Counted from the stretch's first letter, positions 27,507 to 34,660 are shown. The stretch is 64,000 bases of DNA from Wenzhouxiangella sp. XN201 (GCF_011008905.1 NZ_JAAIVI010000017.1:1279750-1343749); one strand, 5' to 3'. Numbers and translations: made by a program. Notes: generated from the letters alone by a model not told the origin.

Positions 27507-27731
27507 TCAGACAGTGACGCGCAGCTTGTCGGCTTCTCGGGTCAGCAGTGCCAGTTCTATTCCGTCAGCGGTTCCAACATCGCGCCGGTAGGCAAGTTTG
27601 GCGATGGTTGCGGCCTTGTCTACCTTCCAGCCGGGCAGGTTGTCGAGTTGCCGAATGATGCGCTTGTAAATCTGCATAGCGTTCGGATTTAGCGGGATTG
27701 GCGGCTGTGGGTAAAATCGTCGTTTCGCCAT
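27507..27731 (-). CDS. Small phage-type protein, possible terminase accessory
   Basis: A 74-residue basic protein (starts MAKRRFYPQPPIPLNPNAM). The helical segment IYKRIIRQLDNLPGW faintly recalls P27-type small terminase helices. The ATG at 27731 has GGGAG at 5 bp; an ATG at 27734 overlaps the upstream stop. It sits between the TerS-like gene and the TubC-like gene in one transcription unit. Confidence 0.55.
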   Translation of the reverse strand: MAKRRFYPQPPIPLNPNAMQIYKRIIRQLDNLPGWKVDKAATIAKLAYRRDVGTADGIELALLTREADKLRVTV

Positions 27732-27733
27732 CA

Positions 27734-28192
27734 TCACTCCCACGGCGGCGTTTGATCGCCGTTCCAGGTATCCGGTATATCGGGCCGGCTCCGGCGTTTG
27801 GTGGCCGCTGTCTCGGCTCGTAATTGCGCTTGGTGCGTGATCCGCATCGAACGGGCCAAGGCGAGACTGGCGCGGCTCTCGCGTTCAGCCATGCGGCAAA
27901 GCCGGTCGAAGTCCTCCAGGCTGAATCCATCATTCAGGGTTTCGCCGGTCGTGGCATTCGCCCAGCGATTGAACCGCTCCGCTCGAACCTGGTGCTGACA
28001 GTATCGGGCCAACAATTCGAGATGCTCCCGCTTGAACCAGCCCGAAGGCATGGCGGCCACGATTCGCCGCCAAATCTCAGCCTCCGGCTTGTCGAATCCT
28101 TTGGGTGGAACCGGGCGTGATCTGGCATTGTCCAGGGGTTCGGCGGGTGCTACGGCTAGCTCGTTGGCGCTCTTGGGGCCTCGCTGTCCCAT
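27734..28192 (-). CDS. P27-family small terminase subunit
   Basis: DNA-recognition subunit of phage packaging motors. The 152-residue product begins MGQRGPKSANEL, matching the GRRGPKP start of P27 small terminases. The helical core IWRRIVAAMPSGWFKREHLELLARYC follows the same family. The ATG at 28192 has GAGGAAT just upstream. In a satellite, a private small terminase could redirect a helper phage's large terminase to satellite DNA. No large terminase gene is in the island. Confidence 0.75.
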   Translation of the reverse strand: MGQRGPKSANELAVAPAEPLDNARSRPVPPKGFDKPEAEIWRRIVAAMPSGWFKREHLELLARYCQHQVRAERFNRWANATTGETLNDGFSLEDFDRLCRMAERESRASLALARSMRITHQAQLRAETAATKRRSRPDIPDTWNGDQTPPWE

Positions 28193-28294
28193 AATTCCTC
28201 CAGTTGAGCAAAAAATGTCCAGGTAACTCACAGCTGCTGGATGCGGACGTATCCCGCTGAAAAAAGGTGTCCAGAAATTGGGGTACCCATGGGG

Positions 28295-28585
28295 TCAGTC
28301 CCATCCTTCCGGCGCTCCGTCAGTCGAAACATGCCGCTTGGCTGTCTTGCCTTGCTCGCGTGCGGTCTTGATCGAATGACAAGGGGCGCACCTGGAAGCC
28401 AGGGCACCGCTCCAAAACAAATCAGGGTCGCCACGATGCGGCACGATATGGTCGGCATGCTCGGCAGGCACCACTAGACCGCGCTCCAGGCAGTCGCAGC
28501 ACAGCGGCTCTCGCTGTAACTGCGCTCTCGATTTCCGACGCCATGCCCGGCGCTTGTATAGCTTGCTGTACTCGGGTCGTGCCAT
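28295..28585 (-). CDS. HNH endonuclease
   Basis: A 96-residue HNH nuclease with a zinc-ribbon-like Cys pair (CCDC) before the HNH core (HADHIVPHRGDPDLFW) and a second CxxC-like pair (RCAPCHSIKTARE). This is the phage head-gene HNH type, normally needed for efficient terminase cutting of HK97-type phages. It lies between the small terminase and the capsid gene, matching phage packaging-module order. Confidence 0.85.
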   Translation of the reverse strand: MARPEYSKLYKRRAWRRKSRAQLQREPLCCDCLERGLVVPAEHADHIVPHRGDPDLFWSGALASRCAPCHSIKTAREQGKTAKRHVSTDGAPEGWD

Positions 28586-28760
28586 ACCTCACCCCAAATC
28601 AATCCGGTTTTGATAGTGCTGACCGGAAACAGCAGCGCAGTTTCAACCACCAGCCGCGCTCGCTGGCTTGTGCCCAAACGGGTCTACCGGATCTCAGGCC
28701 ACCGGCTCCGGCGGGCCGGCGAGAAGCGGACATGACTAATAACCGCTGGCCTTCTTGCTC

Positions 28761-29879
28761 TTAGACCAGTGACAGCACGCGGACGCCTGCCTGATCCATT
28801 ACCGCAAGACCGGCGCGAAGTTCTGCCCGAATGCTAATCAGGTTTTCTTCGACGTTCGTTCCATCTTGCTCGAACATCTCCACGGTCGGCGCTTGGCGAT
28901 CCAACAGCGCGTGTGCGCCATTGTTGGCCAAGACCACCGATCCGCTCGAAATGCTCGGAGACAGAATTGCCGGCACGTTCCAGAGTACGGGCGGGTTGGG
29001 CTGTGCCCAGCTACCCGACACATACAGATTGTCGGAGCTAGACCGCTCACGTCGCCACGTCTGGAAGTCCGAAGGATTCACGATCAGATAATCGACCGGG
29101 TATCCATCAGACTGCATATCGGCAATCGCATCACCGATCTGGTCCGGGTGTTCCAGTCCGCTTGAACCGCCGACCGCCTGGCCTTCCTGGGTGAAGCCGG
29201 AAATGTTGAAGCCGCTACCGTTACCGGCGATCAGCTCAGCTTCCAGTTTGGCGCGAAGGGTGTACTGGAACAGGTTGTTCAGCGCACCCTGGAGCCAGCC
29301 CACATCGTCCATAACCTGCCGGCTCACCTTCTGGATAACAGCGACGGTCGCGATCTGCGCTTCCTTGCTCTCAACATCCAGGGTTTGTTCGGCCTTCGTC
29401 GCGCCTTCACCAGCCTGAACGGCGGCGGCGTTGGAGAAGTTGTTGACGCGCGTATACCGGACAGCATTGCTTGCGGTTGCGACGCGCGGGATAACATCCA
29501 GCAGCGACAGGTTCCGGCGACCAATACCAAACAGGCCGGCAGCCTCGGACGGGATAACGTCGATCCCGGCCTCTGGGCTAGCCGTCGAGCCTTGCAGGCT
29601 GGTCAGGGTCTTGACGTTGAAGTCGTCCAGGGTAATGCGCCCGGTCGTCTTTTGGCCGTCCTTCAATTGCGCCAGTCGCTCGGACTTGCTGACAATATCG
29701 CCGGGGGTGCGGGGTGCGCCGTAGTGCTTGCCCGTTACCTTGGTCAGTGCATTCTGCTCGAACTCTTGGAACTTGGCATCAAGCCCGTCGAGCCGATCTT
29801 CATAGCGATTCACAGCATCATCAAGCGAAGTCTCGACAGCCTTGATGAGCTGTTCAGTCTGTACAGTGGTAGTACTCAT
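28761..29879 (-). CDS. HK97-family major capsid protein
   Basis: A 372-residue product with an N-terminal coiled-coil delta-like domain (about 1-75). An HK97-fold core follows, with IGRRNLSLLDVIPRVATASNAVRYTR, an E-loop-like region EGATKAEQTLDVESK, SRQVMDDVGWLQ and the C-terminal Pro-rich strand. The start at 29879 has GGAAAAGAAC upstream; the longer frame to 30287 runs into unrelated sequence. No prohead protease or portal gene lies upstream, which is unusual. It is the first gene of the morphogenesis-like unit ending at 26701. Confidence 0.88.
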   Translation of the reverse strand: MSTTTVQTEQLIKAVETSLDDAVNRYEDRLDGLDAKFQEFEQNALTKVTGKHYGAPRTPGDIVSKSERLAQLKDGQKTTGRITLDDFNVKTLTSLQGSTASPEAGIDVIPSEAAGLFGIGRRNLSLLDVIPRVATASNAVRYTRVNNFSNAAAVQAGEGATKAEQTLDVESKEAQIATVAVIQKVSRQVMDDVGWLQGALNNLFQYTLRAKLEAELIAGNGSGFNISGFTQEGQAVGGSSGLEHPDQIGDAIADMQSDGYPVDYLIVNPSDFQTWRRERSSSDNLYVSGSWAQPNPPVLWNVPAILSPSISSGSVVLANNGAHALLDRQAPTVEMFEQDGTNVEENLISIRAELRAGLAVMDQAGVRVLSLV

Positions 29880-29965
29880 GTTCTTTTCCTTTCGGTTTGA
29901 GTTGCAATTGCCGCAAACAAAAACCGGCCAGCATCGCGCGGGCGGCGTTAGCAGGGTTCGGGCCT

Positions 29966-29989
29966 GATCTTCTGATCTTCCGATCTTCC
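29966..29989. repeat. Three tandem 8-bp repeats upstream of the capsid gene
   Basis: GATCTTCT, GATCTTCC and GATCTTCC lie head to tail at 29966, 29974 and 29982, about 90 bp before the capsid start. Could be an activator-binding array or chance low complexity. Confidence 0.5.
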
Positions 29990-30098
29990 CGGCCAGCTTT
30001 GATACCAACATCACGCAGGCACCATCACCGGGGCGCTCGGGCTTCCACCAGTCAGCATCGCGCTGCCCGGCTTTGGCCGTCGCAGGAATCCGCGCACG

Positions 30099-30129
30099 AA
30101 AAAACCCGCCGGGCATCACGCGCGGCGGG
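30099..30129 (-). terminator. Rho-independent terminator of the island's early operon
   Basis: On the minus strand the stem CCCGCCG/CGGCGGG (30123-30129 with 30105-30111) is followed by six T (30104-30099). It separates the early genes (31689-30203) from the capsid unit. Confidence 0.85.
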
Positions 30130-30202
30130 CTGTTCGATTGCAGTTTTCCGATGGTATCTATTATCTCATACGGTATCGCTAAAACCGTAGACGCGTAACG
30201 CA

Positions 30203-30517
30203 TCACTTGGGTTTCCATAGCGTGTTCACCGTGACATTTTTTGGCGGCTTGTAACGCGGCGGGGCCATCGAGGCGGGGCCGTGCCATCCTTGCCAGAAGT
30301 GGGGCCTTGTGTCGCGCCCCTGTGCCTTGGCAAGCAATAGCTCGATGGCATCGCCTAACTCATCGGCCATACACTCCTGATCCTCTTTCGCGCGTTCGGT
30401 CAGCAGGCCGGCTTTTTCGAGTTGCTTTACCTGGTAGTCGTCTAAGGCCACGCGGTAGACCTTCAGCCCTAAAGCCTTACGCTGCCGATACCGGCGCTGT
30501 CGCTCGGCCCGGCTCAC
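30203..30517 (-). CDS. Small basic island protein
   Basis: A 104-residue protein of unknown function with a very basic N-terminus (SRAERQRRYRQRKALG) followed by a helical segment, similar in style to small phage regulatory proteins. I chose the GTG at 30517, which overlaps the upstream stop as GTGA; an alternative GTG is at 30532. Last gene of the early operon, before the terminator at 30099-30129. Confidence 0.55.
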   Translation of the reverse strand: MSRAERQRRYRQRKALGLKVYRVALDDYQVKQLEKAGLLTERAKEDQECMADELGDAIELLLAKAQGRDTRPHFWQGWHGPASMAPPRYKPPKNVTVNTLWKPK

Positions 30518-30780
30518 ATCAGTACCCGGCACCGTGCGTTGCTGTCTTTCAGAGACTCGGCAAACTGATCAGCCTGCCGTTCAGTGATCGGGCCTGCCGA
30601 TTCCCAGTAGCATGGCCGGCCTTCCGCAACATGGCAGGCGACTATGAAGCCAGTCTCAGGGCACCAGGCCGCCACGATGATGCTCTGCTCTTTCTCGATG
30701 GCCTCCTTGATCCCTTCGGCAAGTTGGGCCTGCACTCCGGGCGATTGCGGAAACGTCATACAGATTTCAGGTTCTCTCAT
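30514..30780 (-). CDS. Small hypothetical island protein
   Basis: An 88-residue protein beginning MREPEICMTFPQSPG, with GGAGGAAG upstream of the ATG. It has several Cys and Trp (AAWCPETGFIVACHV). Both ends overlap neighbours by 4 bp, so it is translationally coupled in the early operon. Function unknown. Confidence 0.6.
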   Translation of the reverse strand: MREPEICMTFPQSPGVQAQLAEGIKEAIEKEQSIIVAAWCPETGFIVACHVAEGRPCYWESAGPITERQADQFAESLKDSNARCRVLM

Positions 30781-31022
30781 GGGTTCTTCCTCCGGTTGGC
30801 TATCTGTCTCAGACTGGCGCGGGATACAGCCTTGTATCCGGCTTTGATCGTTTGGCCGCTTGGCGTGCGTAGTACCAGAGTGCTGGGCAGGTTCACTCCC
30901 ACCACTTCCAGGGCACCGGCTACACTTGGCAGCCGTACCAGGTCGCCAACACGGAAGCCGGCCAGCTCGTCGGGTTGCCATGCCTGATCGGCTGGCGCGT
31001 TCTGTTCTTTGCGGTTGCTCAT
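30777..31022 (-). CDS. Small hypothetical island protein
   Basis: An 81-residue protein with a beta-rich SH3-like central pattern (GFRVGDLVRLPSVAGALEVVGV). It overlaps the next gene by ATGA (30777-30780) and the preceding small frame by ATGA (31019-31022). A GAGG lies upstream of its start. Function unknown. Confidence 0.6.
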   Translation of the reverse strand: MSNRKEQNAPADQAWQPDELAGFRVGDLVRLPSVAGALEVVGVNLPSTLVLRTPSGQTIKAGYKAVSRASLRQIANRRKNP

Positions 31023-31228
31023 GATGGATTCCTCGTGCGATTGGATTGCTCGTTTGGGGCCGCGCGCTGTTTCGAGCCTTTTTTCGATGCGTAGATAAGC
31101 CCCCGCAGTACCGCCCCTATATGGCTAACTACATAGGTGCCCGTATTCCGAACTGGTGGGGGGTCAAAAAAGGCGGTTTCAGACCCGTATTGCGAACTGT
31201 CAGTTCTGTATGTGGGTCTGGTGGTCAT
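31019..31228 (-). CDS. Possible small protein spanning iterons
   Basis: A 69-residue frame with no family resemblance. It is listed because its start overlaps the HTH gene stop as ATGA (31225-31228) and its stop overlaps the next start as ATGA (31019-31022), which is unlikely to arise twice by chance. Against it, most of the frame lies over the iteron array, and the repeats give repeated SQYGS and VRNTG peptides. It may be a translated spacer rather than a working protein. Confidence 0.4.
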   Translation of the reverse strand: MTTRPTYRTDSSQYGSETAFFDPPPVRNTGTYVVSHIGAVLRGLIYASKKGSKQRAAPNEQSNRTRNPS

Positions 31229-31273
31229 GCTGCTGACCCGTATTGCGAACTGGCAGACCCAGATAGCGAACTG
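31138..31273. repeat. Four iteron-like direct repeats
   Basis: Copies of an 18-bp unit, consensus GACCCGTATTGCGAACTG, start at 31138 (two to three mismatches), 31182 (exact), 31235 (exact) and 31256 (three mismatches). The last pair is spaced 21 bp, two helical turns. The array sits at the 3' end of the HTH gene. It is a candidate replication origin or operator for the island. Confidence 0.8.
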
Positions 31274-31689
31274 CCTTCCTGTTTTTCGTCTCGGTAAAGG
31301 CGACTCGGAATCTGTGTGGGCTTAACGTCGATCTTGCTGCGACCAGCTTTGTCTGTGCATTCGTGGATCGGCTCCCAAGTGAGCGCCCACAGGTGCGGGC
31401 CGGCATTGCGTCCGCCTGTCCTGGTCTGCTCTATGAAGCCGGCTCTCTGAAGCTCTCTCGCGGCCTCTGACAGCGTTCCCTTGCTACGCCAGCCGTTGCC
31501 CTTCATGAGCGAGAAGGCGGCGCACAGGTCGCCGTTATTGAAGCCGTTGTATTGACGGGCCAGGTCAACTAGCAGCTTGACGGCATACGCACTCAGTGAG
31601 GCGTACTTCCGGGTACGCAGTACCTCTTCGGGAAGCCGAGTAAATCGGCCCGTCTTGCGCCGCCCCTTGTTGTTTGTGTTCTTACCCAT
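31225..31689 (-). CDS. HTH protein, possible replication initiator or regulator
   Basis: A 154-residue protein with a basic start and a winged-helix-like core (YAVKLLVDLARQYNGFNNGD, WRSKGTLSEAARELQRAGF). This type of small HTH protein is frequent beside alpA in integrative elements. The ATG at 31689 has AGGGGG upstream. Its last codons lie within the iteron array (31138-31273), so it may bind those repeats. Whether it starts replication or only represses is open. Confidence 0.65.
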   Translation of the reverse strand: MGKNTNNKGRRKTGRFTRLPEEVLRTRKYASLSAYAVKLLVDLARQYNGFNNGDLCAAFSLMKGNGWRSKGTLSEAARELQRAGFIEQTRTGGRNAGPHLWALTWEPIHECTDKAGRSKIDVKPTQIPSRLYRDEKQEGSSLSGSASSQYGSAA

Positions 31690-31768
31690 CAGCGCCCCCT
31701 CTGCCGCCACACAGCGAAGTGTGCAGGGCGGTATGGCGAGCAATGGCGCGGGGTGGTAGGATTAGCGC

Positions 31769-31834
31769 ATCGTCTGCCGAGACGTGAAAGCCCTTCGTTG
31801 CCCGGTCGCCTCCTACGCGCCGGGCTTCGTTTTT
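31769..31834 (+). ncRNA. Possible c4-like antisense RNA
   Basis: On the plus strand a hairpin CGTCTGCCGAGACG (31771-31784) is followed by two mutually exclusive stems: AAGCCC (31788-31793) or CCCGG-containing GCCCGG (31800-31805), each pairing with the same CCGGGCTT segment (31820-31827). A T-run (31830-31834) follows. Compact size, a terminator-like 3' end, and a place opposite the leader between alpA and the early operon recall c4-type phage antisense RNAs. No good promoter is visible. Confidence 0.35.
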
Positions 31835-31843
31835 CTGGATACT

Positions 31844-32047
31844 TCATGCCGCATCGCCGCCGATGGTGTTGTGACGGATGCGGCTTTCAATCCAGGCATC
31901 AAGATCGGGCCGGCGATACCGGACGGCTCGGCCCAGCTTTACAAACTGCGGGCCTTTGCCACGGCTGCGCCATGCTTCAAGGGTGGTCTTTTGTAGCCCG
32001 AGATAACGGGCGGCTTCGATGGTGTCGAGAAAGGTTGTGTTGGTCAT
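31844..32047 (-). CDS. AlpA-like excisionase/regulator
   Basis: A 67-residue MerR-type winged-helix protein. It has the pattern FLDTIEAARYLGLQKTTLEAWRSRG, then GPQFVKLGRAVRYRRPDLDAWIESR, typical of AlpA and phage excisionases. Such proteins control integrase and excision or activate early genes in satellites. It is encoded between the paralogue pair and the early operon. Confidence 0.88.
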   Translation of the reverse strand: MTNTTFLDTIEAARYLGLQKTTLEAWRSRGKGPQFVKLGRAVRYRRPDLDAWIESRIRHNTIGGDAA

Positions 32048-32122
32048 TTCCTGTCCTAGCGTGTTTGCTTAGGACAGGATTTCACCAAATATGACTAGTC
32101 AATACGAGGAATAAAAATGGCT

Positions 32123-32653
32123 TTATTTTTCCGGTTTCTGAGCTGTGCCAAATCCATTAAAGCCTCGGAGCATTCGCAAGACTGAATCAGCATCTATATC
32201 CAATTCGAGGTCATTAACAATCCTCTCCGCAGCCTCCTTTCGGGATATGCCGTTCTTCAGTAGACGCGAGAACTCCCAACTGATACGAAAATCGCGTAGT
32301 CTCTTGGCCTTGCGCTCCGCGTAGTTTCCACTTCGTTGTTTTGGCTTTCCAAAGAACAGCTCTTCAAGGTCGCCAGCTCCCCGCTTATAAGCCTCAAAGC
32401 AATCAAGCATCGTGAGCATATACTCCGGGGGCGGGTAAAAGCCCATCTCGATGAAAAACATAACCGCGCTTATTGGATTGTCGGACGGTTGATCGTCTCG
32501 CTTGTACCAGCCATCATCTATGTCTTGCTGATGACCATATCGCCACGAATGCTCCAGGCTTTCAAGGGTTGGATAATCTTCACGGTTTTCTAGTCGCTCA
32601 CGCCAGTACGTCAACCGATCCCAAAGTTTCTCATTGTGCTCTTCATTGGACAT
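32123..32653 (-). CDS. Tandem paralogue 1 of unknown function
   Basis: A 176-residue soluble, charged protein of no family that I recognise. It is a clear paralogue of the adjacent 32673-33203 gene: same length, similar start (EKLWxRxxxWRERL), a central TMLDC motif, LFFGxPKQ with GNYA, and the C-terminal DADSxLRxLRGFNGF. The ATG at 32653 has AGGA upstream. The gene is noticeably more AT-rich than its surroundings. Its place between integrase and alpA is a cargo slot in phage satellites that often carries anti-phage genes; such a role here is inference. Confidence 0.75.
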   Translation of the reverse strand: MSNEEHNEKLWDRLTYWRERLENREDYPTLESLEHSWRYGHQQDIDDGWYKRDDQPSDNPISAVMFFIEMGFYPPPEYMLTMLDCFEAYKRGAGDLEELFFGKPKQRSGNYAERKAKRLRDFRISWEFSRLLKNGISRKEAAERIVNDLELDIDADSVLRMLRGFNGFGTAQKPEK

Positions 32654-32672
32654 TTGAAAATCCTTGTCTCTA

Positions 32673-33203
32673 CTAGCCCTTCGGTTGGGTCGTTTGCATG
32701 AAGCCGTTAAAACCCCGGAGCTTTCTAAGAATTGAATCGGCATCAACGGTCAAGCCAAGTTCATTGACGACCCTCTCTGCCGCGTCTTTCCTGGGAAGCC
32801 CATCTTTGAGGTGCTTGTTAAATCTCGCCTTGATTACAATATCTAGGTTCTCTTTGGCTTCTTGTCTCGCATAGTTGCCGACCTTCTGTTTTGGGCGGCC
32901 AAAGAATAGTCGTTCCAAGTCGCCCTCTTCATTCATGTATTCTCGATAGCAATCAAGCATCGTAAGCAGTAGTTCTGGCGCTGGGTACTCCCCGGTTTCA
33001 ATACAAAACATTAGGGCAACAATGGGGTTGTGGGACATTCGGCCCCGGTGAATCTTCTTCATAAATTCGGGCTGGTCCTCCTGTAGAACTGCCCAAGATT
33101 CTTTCAGCGCAGAAAGGACAGGGTAGTTCTCACAGTCGGCTAGTCGCTCCCGCCATTCTTCGACGCGTTTCCACAGCTTTTCATCGTGTCTGTTGTCGCT
33201 CAT
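32673..33203 (-). CDS. Tandem paralogue 2 of unknown function
   Basis: A 176-residue protein, sister of 32123-32653. It shares the TMLDC, LFFGxPKQ, AAERxVNxL and DADSxLRxLRGFNGF motifs, with a divergent N-terminal third. Its start overlaps the integrase stop by 4 bp, so it is expressed with the integrase. The 19-bp gap to paralogue 1 indicates one transcript. Divergence between the two is substantial, so the duplication is old or the pair arrived together. Function unknown. Confidence 0.75.
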   Translation of the reverse strand: MSDNRHDEKLWKRVEEWRERLADCENYPVLSALKESWAVLQEDQPEFMKKIHRGRMSHNPIVALMFCIETGEYPAPELLLTMLDCYREYMNEEGDLERLFFGRPKQKVGNYARQEAKENLDIVIKARFNKHLKDGLPRKDAAERVVNELGLTVDADSILRKLRGFNGFMQTTQPKG

Positions 33204-34450
33204 GCCCGCTTGCCCTCCATGCTCACCACGTTATCGGCCTCGAACACGCGGCGCTGGTCCTCGAAGTATGCCGCTATCCGGTCGGCTTCGGGTTTCAGAT
33301 AGCGCACGTCCGAAAGGTCGGTGTAGTTCGCCAACGTCACGTCGTGGTTCTGCTTATGGTTCATCAGTGCTTTGGTGCGCCACAATTCGACGTTACAGGC
33401 GGCTGCGACAGCGCGGAAGGTGCGGCGTATGTCGTGGGCCGTGACCGTGATTCCGGTTTCCTCTGCCAGCCGCTCTAGCTGGCCGCGTACATCGTTGATA
33501 TGCCCCTTGCCCGACCGGGCCGGGAAAACATAGCCGGCGTCATTGCCGCGCTCTCGGATGATGGCGGCGGCGGGGCCGGATAGCGGCAAGGTGACGCTCT
33601 CCCGGTTCTTGGTGTCGGTCAGTTCCAGGCTTTCGCCGTCTAGGTCGATTTGCGACCATTTCAGGGATCGGGCCTCGCCAACTCTCAGACCTGTGAGGGC
33701 GAGTAGGGCAATCAGGTCGGCGGCGGATTTGCTCACGGTCGTGAGGGCGGGGTCATTTCGCATCGTTTGGACGGCAGACCACCAGCCGCCGACTTTCTCT
33801 AGCGGGACGGCATTCGTCCGGGCTTTCACGCCTCGCAGAATGGACGCATCCCGCAGCACCTTCACCGGGTTGTCGAGAATGATGGGGTTGCCTTCGGGAT
33901 CGCGGTACTTGGCGGCGGCGTAATTGATGAGGGCGCGTAGGACGCGCATCGCCTGATTCGCTTGCGCGACTGATCGCTTGCAGTGTTCCGAGTAGCGGCG
34001 CTGTACCAGCTCTCGGTTGATCTTGACGATGGGCCGCTTCTGCCAGTCCGAGAAAATGCCGCACAGGTGTTTCTCTATGTCGGCTTTGGTGGAGTCTTTC
34101 AGGGGCAGCCCCTTCGCCGTGCGGCGGTTTTCTTTGTAGTCCTCCGCCACCTCTCGCAGAGTGACGCTCAGTGCCTTCTGGTGCTGTTTCTCTGCGGACA
34201 GGTCTGTTCCATCAGCCATGCGGCCTAATTTGATCTTGGCCTTATTGCGGGCCTTGTCGGCAGTGATCGTGCCGTGCCTTCCTAGAGTGACCCGCCTGGT
34301 CTTGCCGTTCACCTTCGCCTGGGCAATGTAGGACTTCGCGCCGGCTGCCGTGACGCGGACTCCGAAGCCGCGTAAATCGCTATCCCATTCGAGCCTGTAC
34401 CCGGACTCGGGCGGGGTCAGTTTGTTGACTGTGGTGTTGGTGATCTTCAT
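33200..34450 (-). CDS. Tyrosine-family integrase
   Basis: Site-specific recombinase of 416 residues. It has an N-terminal arm-binding region (DUF4102-like, GYRLEWDSDLRGFGVRVTAAG), a core-binding domain and a catalytic domain. The catalytic residues are visible as TGLRVGEARSL (first Arg), HDIRRTF (His-x-x-Arg), a second His near NHKQNHD, and Tyr in LANYTD. I chose the ATG at 34450; a longer frame to 34486 would run into the arm sites. It lies 150 bp from the right attachment repeat and probably catalyses insertion into tRNA-Leu. Confidence 0.93.
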   Translation of the reverse strand: MKITNTTVNKLTPPESGYRLEWDSDLRGFGVRVTAAGAKSYIAQAKVNGKTRRVTLGRHGTITADKARNKAKIKLGRMADGTDLSAEKQHQKALSVTLREVAEDYKENRRTAKGLPLKDSTKADIEKHLCGIFSDWQKRPIVKINRELVQRRYSEHCKRSVAQANQAMRVLRALINYAAAKYRDPEGNPIILDNPVKVLRDASILRGVKARTNAVPLEKVGGWWSAVQTMRNDPALTTVSKSAADLIALLALTGLRVGEARSLKWSQIDLDGESLELTDTKNRESVTLPLSGPAAAIIRERGNDAGYVFPARSGKGHINDVRGQLERLAEETGITVTAHDIRRTFRAVAAACNVELWRTKALMNHKQNHDVTLANYTDLSDVRYLKPEADRIAAYFEDQRRVFEADNVVSMEGKRA

Positions 34451-34475
34451 CGGATTCCGCGTCCCTTGATTTGCC

Positions 34476-34583
34476 GTGTAACCCATATGTAACCCAACTC
34501 AGTCGAATTACATACAAACGCATGGGACGCAGAATAGCCCTAACTGCCTGCGTTTGCAAGCTCCATCGGGTTTCGTGTAACCC
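34476..34583. repeat. Right-end arm-type repeats GTGTAACCC
   Basis: GTGTAACCC at 34476-34484, TGTAACCC at 34488-34495 and GTGTAACCC at 34575-34583 match the motif at the left end (25143-25198). Likely integrase arm sites, overlapping the integrase promoter region. Confidence 0.7.
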
Positions 34584-34600
34584 GATAATAGGCCGAAAAT

Positions 34601-34660
34601 AGGGACTTAAAATCCCTCGGAGGAAACTCCGTGCCGGTTCGAGTCCGGCTCCGGGCACCA
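34601..34660 (+). repeat. Right attachment repeat: partial tRNA-Leu
   Basis: A 60-bp copy of the tRNA-Leu 3' part, including CCA, without the 5' half, so it cannot make a tRNA. The variable arm stem is GGAG/CTCC instead of GACC/GGTC, with all stem positions still paired. It marks the right end of the island. Confidence 0.92.

Larger units (their letters stand above)
29880..30202. other. Island spacer upstream of the capsid gene
   Basis: A 323-bp stretch without a gene. It holds the terminator of the upstream operon (30099-30129), three tandem 8-bp units GATCTTC(T/C) at 29966-29989, and presumably the promoter of the capsid unit between them and 29880. I cannot place that promoter with confidence. 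Confidence 0.6.
25024..34660. mobile_element. Satellite-like integrative island in tRNA-Leu
   Basis: About 9.6 kb bounded by 60-bp direct repeats of the tRNA-Leu 3' end. It carries a tyrosine integrase next to the right end, AlpA-like and HTH regulators, iterons, and arm-type GTGTAACCC repeats at both ends. Phage genes include an HK97-like capsid, HNH nuclease and P27-like small terminase. Large terminase, portal, prohead protease and tail genes are absent. The two tandem paralogues and the gene at 25937 look less GC-rich than the chromosome. This fits a phage satellite (PICI-like) or a decayed prophage better than a complete phage. Confidence 0.88.

Noticed and set aside
31138-31273. CRISPR array
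   Set aside because: Only four short, unevenly spaced and partly degenerate repeats, with no cas genes; better explained as iterons. No other CRISPR-like array was seen in the window.
34601-34660. Second tRNA-Leu gene
   Set aside because: Only the 3' 60 bp are present; no acceptor 5' strand or D-arm, so it is an attachment remnant rather than a tRNA gene.
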